A stretch of DNA of 64,000 nucleotides from Diplolepis rosae (GCA_030998225.1 JAPYXD010000696.1:2170001-2234000), one strand, 5' to 3'; counted from the first letter of the stretch, positions 1 through 9,229 are shown. The notes: generated by a model from the letters alone, not told the origin. Program-made: numbers and translations.

Positions 1-357
1 AAAAAATTGTCTTGATTAAAGTTTTAGATTGACGCAGGTAAACCCAAGTGCAATCTCGAATCCTCGCGTCCGCTTCATTCAAGATTTATGTTTTAAACGT
101 TTAAGCGAAAATCACCCGTTATAATTAATTTCTTGAAATCCAGGTTTTATAATGATTTATTCATTTTAAAAAATTGTCTTGATTAAAGTTTTAGATTGAC
201 GCAGGTGGCCCCAAGTGCAATCTCGAATCCTCGCGTCCGCTTTATTCAAGATTTATATTTCAAACGTTTAAGCAAAGATCACCCGTTATAATTAATTTCT
301 TGAAATCCAGGTTTTATAATGATTTATTCATTTTAAAAAATTGTCTTGATTGAAGTA
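1..357. repeat. 167-bp tandem repeat, 2.1 copies
   Basis: The block starting AAAAAATTGTCTTGATT at position 1 recurs at 168 and again, partially, at 335, giving a period of 167 bp. The first two copies differ at only a few positions. The array is cut by the window start, so its true length is unknown. No coding potential is seen. Confidence 0.9.
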
Positions 358-741
358 TTAGAGAATCTCTTCTCCAAAATATTGAGCTTTTATATATTAA
401 ATTTATTATTTCCGGAAAAATTGTAAGAAACAGTATTACAAAGATACAGCTTCAATCAAAAATAAAATTTTCTAAAACCTTTTCTTTCTAAATTTTTCAT
501 GAAAAATAGTTTTTGTTAAATTTACACATCTATGTGTATATTGATAGAAGTATTCAAAATTAATATATGTAGATATGTATAAGTGCGCCTTATAATTCAC
601 GTATACATGAATCCAAACATACATATAAATTAAATATCCCTTTTTGTACTTTTCGGTGTCACAAGCTTTAGTTGTAAACGGACTGGCTTGCAAAGCACAC
701 ACATTTGCTATCTGTACGATACAGATACGATGTTGCAGCTC
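358..741. other. AT-rich intergenic stretch, no gene seen
   Basis: This is AT-rich DNA with no credible coding frame. It separates the tandem repeat from the TATA-like box upstream of the 108-codon ORF. Confidence 0.5.
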
Positions 742-748
742 TATAAAA
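742..748 (+). promoter_or_regulatory. TATA-like box upstream of hypothetical ORF
   Basis: TATAAAA lies 39 bp before the ATG of the following ORF. A start about 25-30 bp downstream would leave a very short 5' leader. In AT-rich DNA a chance match is quite possible, so this supports the ORF only weakly. Confidence 0.3.
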
Positions 749-786
749 GTATATGCTTCAATAATTAAATATATTAATTCTTTCGA

Positions 787-1113
787 ATGATGATTCGTTA
801 TCTTATCAACGTTAAAACAAGTTATGGGCCCAGGGTGCGTTCAATCAGTTATATTGTCACAGCAGAGGAAGGCGTTGAAAACTTAAATATGGCTGAACAA
901 ATGAAGCTTTATCATATATATAGATTCAATAGTGAGAATTTTCATCTATGCTGTAAACAGATGGAAATATACATGAAGGAGAACAAATTAAAGCCATACG
1001 TCCTCGAAATTACGGCTAGACTTGCTGAAAACACTGACATATGGGATGCAAAAAACGCACAGGCTCAAGCCTTCCTGATGCGAGATCTTGAGCTTGACCA
1101 ACTGAGATATTAG
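787..1113 (+). CDS. Hypothetical 108-aa protein
   Basis: An ATG-to-TAG frame of 108 residues with balanced, charged composition. It reads as soluble: no signal peptide, membrane segment or low-complexity run is visible. A stretch around residues 55-80 (YMKENKLKPYVLEITARL) could be helical. I do not recognise the family. A TATA-like box lies 39 bp upstream and no intron signals are needed. No polyadenylation signal stands out downstream. It may be a short host gene, a piece of a mobile element or a chance frame. It is listed because it is longer and less biased than the other unexplained frames here. Confidence 0.35.
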   Translation: MMIRYLINVKTSYGPRVRSISYIVTAEEGVENLNMAEQMKLYHIYRFNSENFHLCCKQMEIYMKENKLKPYVLEITARLAENTDIWDAKNAQAQAFLMRDLELDQLRY

Positions 1114-1353
1114 ATAGATTGTTCCATAGCAGCTCAAAAGTGCTCGCGCTTAAAGACTGTGCATCCGAAATTACAAGATGAGAGAAAGAAAAGGGGGTGA
1201 CTACATCGACGGTTCCTGATTATACTGCGACCGGGGCCGCTCACTAAGGGAAGAGTAGGAGGGGAAGGTCGAGAAAGGTGTTCACATTAAATACACACGT
1301 AATGGCGGTTAATCACTTTACTCTCACTTACAACAAAATCCAGGCGATCGCGG

Positions 1354-1494
1354 TGTAACGAGATTCGACTGGAGAGCAAAGTAAAACTTGCACGAAAACT
1401 CGAGACAGCACTCGACCGACGGACACCTGGTCAGCACCGAGGCCGGAACGAGAAGAAACAGGAATCGGCGTGCCGGGCATGTACCTTCGTTACA
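1354..1494 (-). repeat. Short LTR (about 141 bp) of the gypsy element
   Basis: The segment begins TGTAACGA and ends TCGTTACA, a perfect 8-bp terminal inverted repeat of the TG...CA form typical of LTRs. A polypurine tract on the minus strand abuts its high-coordinate end, exactly where the 3' LTR of the minus-strand gypsy element should start. The interior is more GC-rich than its surroundings. 141 bp is short for a gypsy LTR. No matching 5' LTR is seen in the window. Confidence 0.65.
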
Positions 1495-1511
1495 ACCCCC
1501 TTCCCCCCAAC
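1495..1511 (-). other. Polypurine tract next to LTR
   Basis: On the minus strand this reads as an almost unbroken G/A run ending at the LTR start (plus strand ACCCCCTTCCCCCC). A polypurine tract primes plus-strand synthesis during reverse transcription and sits immediately upstream of the 3' LTR, which matches this position. Confidence 0.6.
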
Positions 1512-1797
1512 CGGGTTGAGGTCTATTCTCCTCTTTTTGAGCTTCCAATGATTTTTATTTCTTTCTCAAATTCCAGCCAAATCGGATCTGTCTCAATGTC
1601 GAGCGTCTTCTACGATCTGGTTATTTTCTTCTGGCTTTATTCTCCTTTCTTTGTCAAAATTGATTCCTATAATTTTCTTACATTTTTTACTTATTTCTAT
1701 TCATTCGCCTCTGATATATCTGGTCCTTGTGCTATTGGTGTTGCATAATGATTCCTATCCCCATTCGTTGTCTTTTCACAGAAAGTGTCGTGAAATA
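1512..1797. other. Pyrimidine-rich stretch, no gene seen
   Basis: This stretch lies between the polypurine tract and the short inverted-repeat element, inside the gypsy interval. It is T- and C-rich on the plus strand, the reverse face of purine-rich 3' gypsy sequence. No conserved domain can be read from it. Confidence 0.35.
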
Positions 1798-1972
1798 TAT
1801 ACAGTATGAGGCACATAAAGTGTTACAGAGCGATAGCACTCAAACTATTGATCATATCCAAAAATGTTTCAGACAAAAGTTTCAGTGTTCGAGAAGGCCG
1901 TCATACTTTTGGATATGATCAATAGTTTGAGTGATATCGCTCTGTAACACTTTATGTGCCACACCCTGTATA
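1798..1972. mobile_element. 175-bp palindromic MITE of a Tc1/mariner-like family
   Basis: About 70-bp inverted repeats form both ends (TATACAG...GGCACATAAAGTG, mirrored at CACTTTATGTGCC...CTGTATA), with TA at each tip as expected for Tc1/mariner insertions. The left 108 bp, including the centre, match the right-hand 105 bp of the transposon that ends at 30,780. This short element therefore looks like an internally deleted, inverted derivative of that family. It inserted into the 3' part of the gypsy element. Confidence 0.8.
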
Positions 1973-1979
1973 GTTCTCC

Positions 1980-2770
1980 TGGTACTCTTCTTGTGCCAAA
2001 ATCTGCACTCCCACATCTCAATGCTCTCCATTGCTGCCTCTGAAACAAAATGAACCTCGCCTATTTCTAAGTATATAAAAAATTTTGATCTCTTTTTTTG
2101 TGGAACATTTCCTGTTCTTCTTTTTTTTTGTCTCTTTCTTCTTTCTAACGTTTGTGTAGCCTTTCTTCTTTTTGTTCCAATTTCCATCTTTTTTAAGTAT
2201 TCTCTTTGCTTCTTCCATTCTTTTTCATTCTTTTCTTGGCCTTTTCTGTTTTCTTCCTACTTTACGTCTTTCTTGTGCTCCTGTAATTTTTTTTTCCCCA
2301 CCTTATGACATCTACTTTTTCCTTCTTCTTTTCTTCTAACTCTTGTCTTTCTTCTTCGTACTTTTTCATCGCCCACTTTTTCCTTGTCTCCTCTACTATT
2401 TTCAAGATCTCGTCTCCTGTCTTATTTTCTTTTCTATCTCTTAGTGCTTTTCCCCCTTGTTTCAATTTTTCTTCTTTCTGTACTCTCTTAAACTCATTTC
2501 TATTTCATTTCTGGCTCTCTCCCTTCTTCCTACTACCTCCTTCCATTCTCGCGCTCCATCTTCTGTTTCTGGGCCTAATGGTTTCTGGAAGAGGTCCAGC
2601 AGTCTTGAGCACTTTTGCCCCAGGGAATCTGAAACCTTTAATTTCCGGAAGCACTGCCCGCATTTCAATTTTGGTTGCTGCTCCATAATCTGTAAACATA
2701 ATTGTTTCTGTTGTGTCTTTAGTGTTGGTTCCTGTTATTTTTACTATTCTACGCGCGTCTTTTTACCTAT
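1980..2770 (-). pseudogene. Charged coiled-coil-like tail downstream of gypsy integrase
   Basis: Two or three overlapping minus-strand frames give strongly lysine/glutamate/arginine-rich peptides, for example EERQELEEKKKEK, that look like a broken coiled coil. They follow the integrase C-terminal domain in the same direction. Some gypsy families carry an extended basic tail after integrase, and this may be such a tail or a separate 3' ORF. Frameshifts prevent reconstruction of a single reading frame. The plus strand reads as pyrimidine-rich low complexity. Confidence 0.4.
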
Positions 2771-3115
2771 TTATTTAGCTTTTACCATATATTTTTTTAT
2801 ATCTTTTATGTTCCTATTGCCAAGTGACTTGCCTTTTTTGTTTTTCATTTTATAAATTGTTAGTGAAATTTTTGCTTTGATAAAAAGTGGACCTTCGAAA
2901 TTTTCATTAAATTTTTTCGCTATATTATCTGCTTTATTTGATAACGTTTTTTTGCTTCTCAATATCTGTTCTTCAATATCATAACTAATTGGTCTACGCC
3001 TTGAGTTATAATATTTTACCTGCTTTTCGTCTGCTACTTGTAAATTTTTGAGTACCTCGTCTTTTATTATTTTTAAGCTATTTAGTCTTTCTACCCATTT
3101 ACCTATTTACAGTGA
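2770..3115 (-). pseudogene. Gypsy integrase C-terminal domain
   Basis: The minus-strand translation begins VERLNSLKIIKDEVL, then YYNSRRRPISYDIEEQIL and GPLFIKAKIS, and ends near MVKAK. This matches the layout of the insect gypsy integrase C-terminal region: a helix, a YYN-type stretch, an 'R-x-x-L-S' loop and an SH3-like 'FxGP' strand. The domain helps integrase bind DNA and choose targets. The frame is separated from the integrase core by the inverted-repeat element at 3,132-3,922, whose insertion explains the break. Confidence 0.75.
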
Positions 3116-3303
3116 TTCTATTTCCTCCATGCTCTAGCGAACCGGCTGAACAGTAGGTTTACGCTACAGCGTAAACCTAGCGTAAAGTAACAATATAACT
3201 CATGAAAGCGAAAAAATAAATATTTACCTTCATTGTATCCTTATTCTTAATTAAAATTGACGTTGAACCGTGATGGTTATAAGCAATAATTTCATTTATT
3301 AAC

Positions 3304-3489
3304 TAGTTGAGTTTGAAATTTCTGCCACTGCATACATTATCGGAGAATTACTAGTCGCGTATCAGATAGGATAAGTTGCCGACAGTGTCCTCGTAGACAA
3401 TTTTAAACTGTCGGCAACGTATCCTATCTGATACGCGACTAGTGATTCTTCGATAATGTAGACAGTGGCAGAAATTTCAAACTCAACTA
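3304..3489. repeat. Nested near-perfect palindrome, about 90-bp arms
   Basis: The left arm runs from AGTTGAGTTTGAAATTTCTG to TTGCCGACAGT. The right arm is its reverse complement with a few mismatches, around a short centre near 3,398. Its arms are more alike than the outer inverted repeats, so it may be a younger insertion or a recently gene-converted hairpin. It could fold into a very long cruciform. Confidence 0.85.
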
Positions 3490-3573
3490 ATTAATTTGAA
3501 ATCATTAAATGCCGCGAGGCTGAGCCACTAGGTGATATAAGGAGATCTTCCCGCGGAGGAGGAGATGTCGGAC

Positions 3574-3644
3574 GCCTGTGTAGCTTAGTGGTTAGAGCAG
3601 TCCACCGGCAATCGAAAGACCTGGGCTCGAGTCCCAGCGCAGTC
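3574..3644 (+). tRNA. tRNA-like unit (SINE head or degraded tRNA gene)
   Basis: An A box (TAGCTTAGTGGTTAGAGC) and a B box (GGGCTCGAGTCCC) are correctly spaced. The acceptor strands GCCTGTG and CGCAGTC pair at six of seven positions, and the D and T arms pair. The anticodon stem pairs poorly, so a working tRNA is doubtful and the anticodon cannot be read safely. A T-run at 3,653-3,659 would terminate RNA polymerase III. It is most likely a tRNA-derived SINE head or pol III promoter captured by the surrounding inverted-repeat element. Confidence 0.5.
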
Positions 3645-3652
3645 GAAAGCGT

Positions 3653-3659
3653 CTTTTTT
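3653..3659 (+). terminator. RNA polymerase III T-run terminator
   Basis: Seven consecutive T residues lie nine bases after the tRNA-like unit. This is the usual position and form of a pol III terminator. Confidence 0.4.
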
Positions 3660-3924
3660 TCCACAGAAAGATTTTCAAAATTCTTTAATATTTATTTATT
3701 AACGTTAAAAATTTCCAAAATATAGAAATTATCTTTTTGAAATTTTTAGCGTTAATAAATAAAATTATTGCATATTTTCATCACGGTTCAACGTCAATTT
3801 TAATTAATAATAAGGATACAATCAAGTTAAATATTTATTCTGTCGCATTCATGAGTTAAATTGCTACTTTACGCTAGGTTCACGCTGTAACATAAACCTA
3901 CCGTTCAGCCGGTTCGCTAGAGTG

Positions 3925-4374
3925 TTTACTAAATCTTTGTTTAATGTTTGTATTGGTTCTAATTCCCTTCCAAAATTTAGGAATGCTGATGTAAACCCTG
4001 TTGATGAATTTTTTTTGGTATTCAGCGCGAATTGTAGATCGTCCAAATTTTCGTCCCATTCTTTGTGGTCTTTTCCTAGGTATACTTCTATTGCTGTTTT
4101 TGTTGATCTGTTGCATCTTTCTGTTGGGTCTGATTGTGGGTGATATCTTGGTGTTTTTGAATGGCGTATTCCGAAATTTTGTGTTAAATTTACCATGATT
4201 CTGTTGACGAATTTCTAACCGTTATCCGTAAACAAAATTCTTGGTGATCCCCATTTAGATATAATTAGTCCTGGGAAATTCTTTTTCTATTGTTGTTGCT
4301 AGTTTGTTTTTTATCGGGATTATTTACAACCATTTGTTGAACATGTCTACGAAAAAACGTATATATTGATTTTT
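3925..4374 (-). pseudogene. Gypsy integrase catalytic core, broken
   Basis: In pieces the minus strand reads LFTDNG*KFVN (second catalytic Asp, with a stop just after), then HPQSDPTERCNR (catalytic Glu in the usual HPQxxxxxE context), then VYLGKDHKEWDENL and FGRELEPIQTL. The first catalytic Asp should lie in the segment before the GPLP motif in the preceding domain, where this copy reads VASIIGPLP with Ser at that site. Integrase joins the cDNA to the host chromosome; this one cannot be active. Confidence 0.8.
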
Positions 4375-4695
4375 TTATTTTGACCTCGGCAGTGGGCCTA
4401 TTATACTTGCCACCACTTCTGTCCATGGTTCTTCAACTATTCTATTCCCCAATAGTCCCACTTGGTTGTTAATCTTAGGTTTAATTCTCTGGCATGTGTC
4501 GCATTCTTTCACATATTTTAATGTTTCGAGCATTCCTGGCCAAAAATAATTTTCCGCTATCCTTGCATATGTTTTTTCAATGCCTGAGTGTCCTGCTTGT
4601 TTAGTTTTGTGATTTTGTCTTAATATTTGATCTCTTGATTCTTTTGGTATTGTTAGCTTCCAGGGCTTATTATCTAGGTTAAAGGTTGATTTCAA
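4375..4695 (-). pseudogene. Gypsy integrase zinc-binding domain
   Basis: A 106-residue open segment carries the HHCC zinc-binding motif. Histidines lie in NHKTKQAGHSGIEKTYARI, and the cysteine pair lies in CDTCQRIK about 30 residues later. It is followed by the start of the catalytic core (GPLPRSK). The motif spacing and the FWPGM-type segment are typical of Ty3/gypsy integrases. This frame is undamaged over its length, unlike its neighbours. Confidence 0.85.
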
Positions 4696-4921
4696 CAGGT
4701 CTGGTCTGAAAAAACGCAGCTGGTCTTCTCTTATTTGCCAGTTTGAGTCTTCTGATGATTTGTTCTTGATTTAAAACGATTTTTGCCTATACCATTCATC
4801 CTTAATTGCGTCTAGCTTTTTTTTATTTTTCTCCTATTAGTGATAATGTACTTACTATTGAATTTAATTTTTCGCTTGTACTTTATAAAGCGTCAGGTGC
4901 ATAAATCAAAGAGCCTTTTCT

Positions 4922-5350
4922 CTATTTTATTTCGTAATCATATTCCAGCAATTCTAGTGCCCATCTTGCCAGTCGTCCAGTTGAGTTCTTTAGATTATGC
5001 AACCATTTTAATGCAATGTGGTCCGTTATCACTTTGAAGGAGTAGCCCTCCAAATAAGGTCTGAATTTGCGTATTGCCCACACCACTGCTAGGCACTTCT
5101 TTTCTGAGGTTGAATATTTTTTCTGTGCTTCGTTGAGGCTTCTACTTGCGAACGTTATCGCGTGGTTATTGCTATTTATGTTTTGAGTCAAAACAGCTCC
5201 TAAGTCCGTGTCGCTTTCATCGGTTTCGAGCTGAAGTGGGTGGTCAAAGTCAGGACATGCTAGTATCGGTCCTGTCGTTCGTACTTCTTTTATTTTTTTA
5301 AGTGCCTGTTCTTGTTGTGTGACCAATTTCCGTTCTGTTTCTTTTCTCAA
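4922..5350 (-). pseudogene. Gypsy RNase H domain
   Basis: A 142-residue minus-strand frame contains LETDESDTDLGAVLTQ (position of the first catalytic Asp), ITFASRSLNEAQKKYSTSEK (the conserved SRxLxxxExxY segment with the catalytic Glu), AVVWAIRKFRPYL, and VITDHIALKWL, with Asp-His in the last catalytic block. This is the Ty3/gypsy RNase H that degrades the RNA strand of the hybrid. The core residues look present, although flanking domains are broken. Confidence 0.85.
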
Positions 5351-6130
5351 TAACTTTGGTAGCGGTTCTATTATTCCAGAAATTTTGTTTATGAATCTTC
5401 TGTACCACGATGTTATTCCTATAATTCTTTACAGTTGTTCAACGTTTTTTGGCGTTGGGAATTCTAGTATGGATTTTATTTGATCCTTGTCTAGTTGTAG
5501 TTCGTTTTCATTGACTACGAATCCTAGATATTTTACTTCTGAACACCCGAATTCCTGGTACTGTAAACGCTGTTATTTGTCCCGATTCTTATTCTAGTGG
5601 TAAATTTTAATGCATCCATCATTTCTGCCATAATTGGTATTGGGTATAAATCCTTTTTTGTTATTTTATTCACATTTATAAAATCTAAACAGAACCTATA
5701 TTCTCCATTTGGTTTCTTGATTATAACTACTGGGTTTGAGCAATCACTATTTCATGATTCGATCACGTCTTCTTCTAACATTTTATCTATTTCCTTGTAC
5801 GTATACTTTCTTACTTTGGATGGGACGTAGTAAAATCTTTGTTAAATTGGCATTAGGGTATAGGATAAGATTTTTTTATATGCTTTATCCACTCCTCCAA
5901 TGTTTCATTGTAATCAAAAACGATGTTAGATTCAAGTTTTTTTGGCCTATGTTTTGGTGTCGATTCATGGAAAGAAATATCATCTCCAGTGCTTATCTCA
6001 TTTTTCTTAAATTTTCAGGTAAATCCTCCCAATTAGTCTTTATCGTATAAAAAGCATCAGGTTGCCTGGACATAAGTATTTCATATAGTTCTGAAGGACT
6101 ATGAAAATTGTCTATGAAGAAACAGTACCC
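5350..6130 (-). pseudogene. Gypsy reverse transcriptase, catalytic segment deleted
   Basis: Pieces read EEDVIES (with a stop), PVVIIKKPNGEYRFCLDFIN and KKDLYPIPIMAEMMDALK, which are the fingers of a Ty3/gypsy RT. The next readable sequence is TAFTVPG and then YLGFVVNENELQLDKDQ and WYRRFINKISG. The whole palm between these, including the SLDLxxGY and YxDD motifs, is missing at about 5,555-5,590. Further upstream a weakly readable stretch (MSRQPDAFYTIKTNWEDL) belongs to the same polyprotein. The 5' end is lost. Confidence 0.8.
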
Positions 6131-6853
6131 TTGTAAAACAAGTTTTTACCAATATCTAAAACAATGTATGTTGTGACATTTCAGATATCTTGGTCTTTCT
6201 TATTTTCTTACCGATATACAAAATAGTTTTGATAATGTATCCCGATTGACTCTCACACATCATATAAATTCTTATCGCAAATCTGGCACGCTTTTGAAGG
6301 AATAAATTGAACCCAACTAAAACGATGTCTAAATGACATCAAACTTTCGTGACAATTAAAAAAAAAATTGATACATTTTTTCGAACAAAAAATAAGCATA
6401 AAAAAGGTTTGAAAATTTTGAAATTTTTTTTTCTATGTTTTTTTAGAGATACCACTTTTATTTGTTCAGGAAAACATCCGTGCACTGTATGCTACAACTC
6501 AGATTTTTAATGATTTTTTGTGTGTGGTGGAACATAGTTAAAAAAATCAAACAATTTCATTCTTATAAAAAATTGTTAAACAATTTTTTATTAACAATTT
6601 TAATTGCAAATATCTATTAAACTAGGAATGATAGCAACAAACGGAAGCCAGATTCTTGTTCAGCATTGAAAAGTACTTTGGAAATGATATGTCGCATTCA
6701 GCGAGGACTTAGATGATTTTTGTTGATCAGTGTTTCTAATAAATCTGAGTTTGAATAATCAATTTTGCTGCTTATTTTAAATATCACAAACATATATTTA
6801 TTTATTATTAATAATTAAAATGGTAGTTTGTATCGACCCTTGATTCAATTTAT
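6131..6853. other. AT-rich stretch, no gene seen
   Basis: No reading frame or repeat of note is supported. The sequence contains several A- and T-runs and separates the gypsy remnant from the ribozyme-bearing inverted repeats. Confidence 0.5.
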
Positions 6854-6912
6854 AAAACTTGGTACGTTTGCATTGGCTTTAGGGTCCATAAATGAAGAAG
6901 TCTATTTAATCA

Positions 6913-6944
6913 GACGTTTCGGCTCTGATCGGAGCCCTCATCAG
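6913..6944 (-). ncRNA. Hammerhead-ribozyme-like core, minus strand
   Basis: The minus strand reads CTGATGA, then a stem (GGCTC/GAGCC with a six-base loop), then GAAAC and GTC. These are the conserved CUGANGA and GAAA boxes around helix II. Helices I and III are short or unclear from sequence alone, so self-cleavage is an inference. The core is intact here. Confidence 0.55.
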
Positions 6945-7264
6945 TGATATTTATTAAAATCTAATAATACAAGAAAGATGCTGTCGCTAATTTCACATAT
7001 AATTCAATTGTAGACACCAGCATAGAAAAGACAGTCAAAAATGTTCACACATTTTTATAAATAGTCTATAAATAGGTTAAAATAGTTTCAGGGAAAAAAT
7101 AGTCCAAAGAATAGTCGTATATCCAGGCTTTCCATTTTCAATTACAGATTAACATACCAAGTACACCTTTTTATATCATATTATAAGTACTCTAGTTATT
7201 CCGTTAAAATATGTGAAATTAGCGACAGCATCTTTTTTGTATTTTTAGATTTTAATAAATATCA

Positions 7265-7296
7265 CTGATGAGGGCTCCAATTAGAGCCGAAGCGTC
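7265..7296 (+). ncRNA. Hammerhead-ribozyme-like core, plus strand, altered box
   Basis: This is the mirror copy of the core at 6,913-6,944. It reads CTGATGA, stem GGCTC/GAGCC, then GAAGC in place of GAAAC. The change falls in the second conserved box, which would be expected to weaken or abolish cleavage. Stem II is kept. Confidence 0.5.
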
Positions 7297-7374
7297 TGAT
7301 TAAATAGACTTCTTCATTCATGTACCCTAAAAGCAATGCAAACGTACCAAGTTTTATTTATTATTATTATATAT

Positions 7375-8304
7375 AAAGTGAGATCAAATTGGAGGTACTT
7401 TTTCCAATAGGGTTTTATTGACATGTCACGCGTGACTACTGTCAAACTAAATACACAATTTTATTCAGTTTTTATTGACATTTCATCATGGAAAGACTTA
7501 CGCCTCAACAACGTTTACAAATCGTACAATTATAATACGAAAATGGACGCTCTGTGAAAAGTGTTTATCGCGCGCTCATGCCAATTTATGGTGTACATAA
7601 TCGTCCTACCGAACGCACTATTCAGCATACAATCGGCAAACTCGAGAATAATTTAACATTATTGGATGATACTCGACCGATTAGACCACGTACAGCCCGA
7701 ACTGTAGAGAATATTGCGGTTGTAAATGAGAGTTTTGCCGAAGACCCGGAAGAATCGATTCGGCGCCGATCTCAACAACTTGGCCTATCTTAAGGCACTA
7801 CTTGGGCGATTTTTGATGCCGGAAATTGAAGCCCGTAATCTCCACGACATTTGGTTCCAACAAGACGGCGCTACATGTCATAAAGCCCGTGAAACAATGG
7901 ATTTACTGCGTAGTCGTTTTGGAGAGCAATTTATCTCTCGTCTCGGACCGGTGGATTGGCCTCCAAGATCGTGTGATATCACACGTTTGGACTTTTATTT
8001 GTGGGGGTATGTAAAGTCTAAATGTTTTGTAGGTAAATCAGCTACTATTGAGGCATTGGAAGCCAACATTACTGAAGTTATTAGCGAAATACCGACCGAA
8101 GTCCTCGAGTGAGTCATTCAAAATTGGTGTTTACGGATGGACGAATTAAAGCGCAGTTGCGACCAACATTTGAAAGGGGTTATCTTTAAAACATAAATGT
8201 CGTGAATGGTTCTACACAAAAATAAAAAATATTGACCTATCAATTTGAATTTTCGTTGTTTTATTTCAATTTAAAATCCTATACCTCTAAATTGATCACC
8301 ATTT
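7375..8304 (+). mobile_element. Tc1/mariner element, internally deleted (0.93 kb)
   Basis: Imperfect inverted ends (GATCAAATTGGAGGTAC at left, mirrored at ATACCTCTAAATTGATC on the right) bound a broken transposase. At 0.93 kb it is shorter than the usual 1.2-1.3 kb, consistent with loss of the middle of the gene. It lies just downstream of the ribozyme-bearing inverted repeats. Confidence 0.75.
7488..8196 (+). pseudogene. Mariner-like transposase, deleted and frameshifted
   Basis: It starts MERLTPQQRLQIVQL and meets a stop at 7,533. It resumes with a helix-turn-helix segment (NRPTERTIQHTIGKLE) and a second one ending SIRRRSQQLGLS. The catalytic half follows in another frame: DIWFQQDGATCHKARETMDLL (second Asp), then WPPRSCDITRLDFYLWG in place of the usual PRSPDLxxLDFFLWG (third acidic position), then VKSKCFV and a C-terminal helix. 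The section holding the first catalytic Asp is deleted. Transposase would bind the ends and cut and paste the element; this one cannot. Confidence 0.85.
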
Positions 8305-8507
8305 ACATGGGCATATCTCAGGAACCTTTCACTATTATGTCCCTCGAAGATATCAATGTAATTTATAAATGTATTAACGCTGTAAATTTGTTAATAATTT
8401 TATATCTCGCAAAGATTACTCTATTTTGAATATTTACTCGATTTTTAATGGTTAATAATTTAGTAACCTTTATTTCAAGAAGAATTTCTGTCTGTAATTT
8501 TCTCTAG
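8305..8507. other. AT-rich stretch, no gene seen
   Basis: Nothing beyond AT-rich flanking DNA is supported here. Confidence 0.4.
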
Positions 8508-8960
8508 TCATGTCACCCCGTTTGGGGACTGAATCATTAAATAATATTGGATTAGAATCATTCTGAAAACTTTAAGATGTTTTTTCAACAAATTGGATAA
8601 ATTTGCTGCTGTTCCTGTTCCTGGTTCATTTAAATATTCCCTCCTTAACTTAACTTGACCTGGCGTGCCTAATAAATTTGAATTGATACTTGTCTTACCC
8701 AAGGATTTTGTATCATTTTTGAATGTCAACTGTATACTTGTTGTATTGTTGCCTTGGGATACATGATTGACTTCTTCACCTGGCGTGAAATTCAACATTT
8801 CCATGCCTTGGAAAATTTCATTGTAATATTGAAAACATTGCGCTTCAGGTCTCCTATATCTGCGGATTCGCTAAAGTCATTATCATTATGGTGATGTTCT
8901 TCCGTGCCAGTTCTATATATATTTATATAGTTTGCTAGCCACCTTATTGAAATATTGGTA
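8462..8960 (-). pseudogene. Unrecognised decayed reading frame
   Basis: Minus-strand peptides in different frames join at apparent indels. EEHHHNDNDFSESADIGDL gives way to QCFQYYNEIFQGMEMLNFTPG, then a 98-residue open stretch with SLGKTSINSNLLGTPGQVKL, and finally FQNDSNPILFNDSVPKRGDM in another frame before a stop. Composition is polar and low in Cys. The piecewise continuity suggests a real gene that has decayed, perhaps part of a mobile element. No family is recognised. Confidence 0.35.
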
Positions 8961-9229
8961 TTAGAGGAGCGCTATGTTGAATAACTATTTTTCTGGACTA
9001 AATTATTTGAATCTGATTCATTGCTTGAAAAAAAAGAGAGTAATTCTAATTTCTAGACAAATACCCTTCAAGAATGAGGCACTGAAATTTAATCAATATT
9101 TAGTGGAACATGATAAATTTTGAACCATCTGAATTTGGACTATTTTGTCAAGAAAAATCAATACTTCTAAAACAAAACCATATTGATTGCTGATAAAAAG
9201 TTACTAACCATTAGAACCATGGTTGGAAT

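Larger units (their letters stand above)
3132..3922. mobile_element. 0.79-kb inverted-repeat element inserted in gypsy integrase
   Basis: About 145-bp inverted repeats begin CTCTAGCGAACCGGCTGAAC on both sides and run inward to about 3,280 and 3,780. If the outermost CTAG is a target duplication, the element proper is 3,138-3,916; the superfamily is not resolved. It breaks the integrase reading frame. Inside are a second, near-perfect palindrome (3,304-3,489), a tRNA-like unit (3,574-3,644) and a hairpin around 3,690-3,765. No transposase is encoded, so it is non-autonomous. Confidence 0.8.
1354..6130 (-). mobile_element. Ty3/gypsy LTR retrotransposon, degraded, 5'-truncated
   Basis: Reading right to left the order is reverse transcriptase (about 5,830-5,350), RNase H (5,350-4,920), integrase zinc-binding domain (4,695-4,375), integrase core (4,375-3,925), integrase C-terminal domain (3,115-2,770), a highly charged tail, a polypurine tract and a 141-bp LTR. 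That RT-RNaseH-integrase order is diagnostic of Ty3/gypsy. gag, protease and the 5' LTR are not seen. Stops and frameshifts occur throughout, the RT catalytic segment is deleted, and an inverted-repeat element interrupts integrase at 3,132-3,922. The copy is therefore dead and fairly old. Confidence 0.85.
6854..7355. repeat. 147-bp inverted repeats, probably Penelope-like terminal sequence
   Basis: Arms at 6,854-7,000 and 7,209-7,355 are reverse complements with few differences, separated by about 208 bp of unrelated AT-rich DNA. Each arm carries a hammerhead-ribozyme-like core. Penelope-like elements are known to carry hammerhead motifs in their terminal repeats, and a Penelope RT fragment exists elsewhere in this window (37.5 kb). 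No coding sequence lies between the arms. Confidence 0.7.

Noticed and set aside
2305..2855. Phe/Ser/Leu-rich plus-strand frames as membrane proteins
   Set aside because: They are complements of the lysine/glutamate-rich minus-strand gypsy tail.
3574..3644. Functional tRNA with a defined anticodon
   Set aside because: The anticodon stem pairs poorly and one acceptor pair is mismatched; the A and B boxes alone fit a SINE head better.
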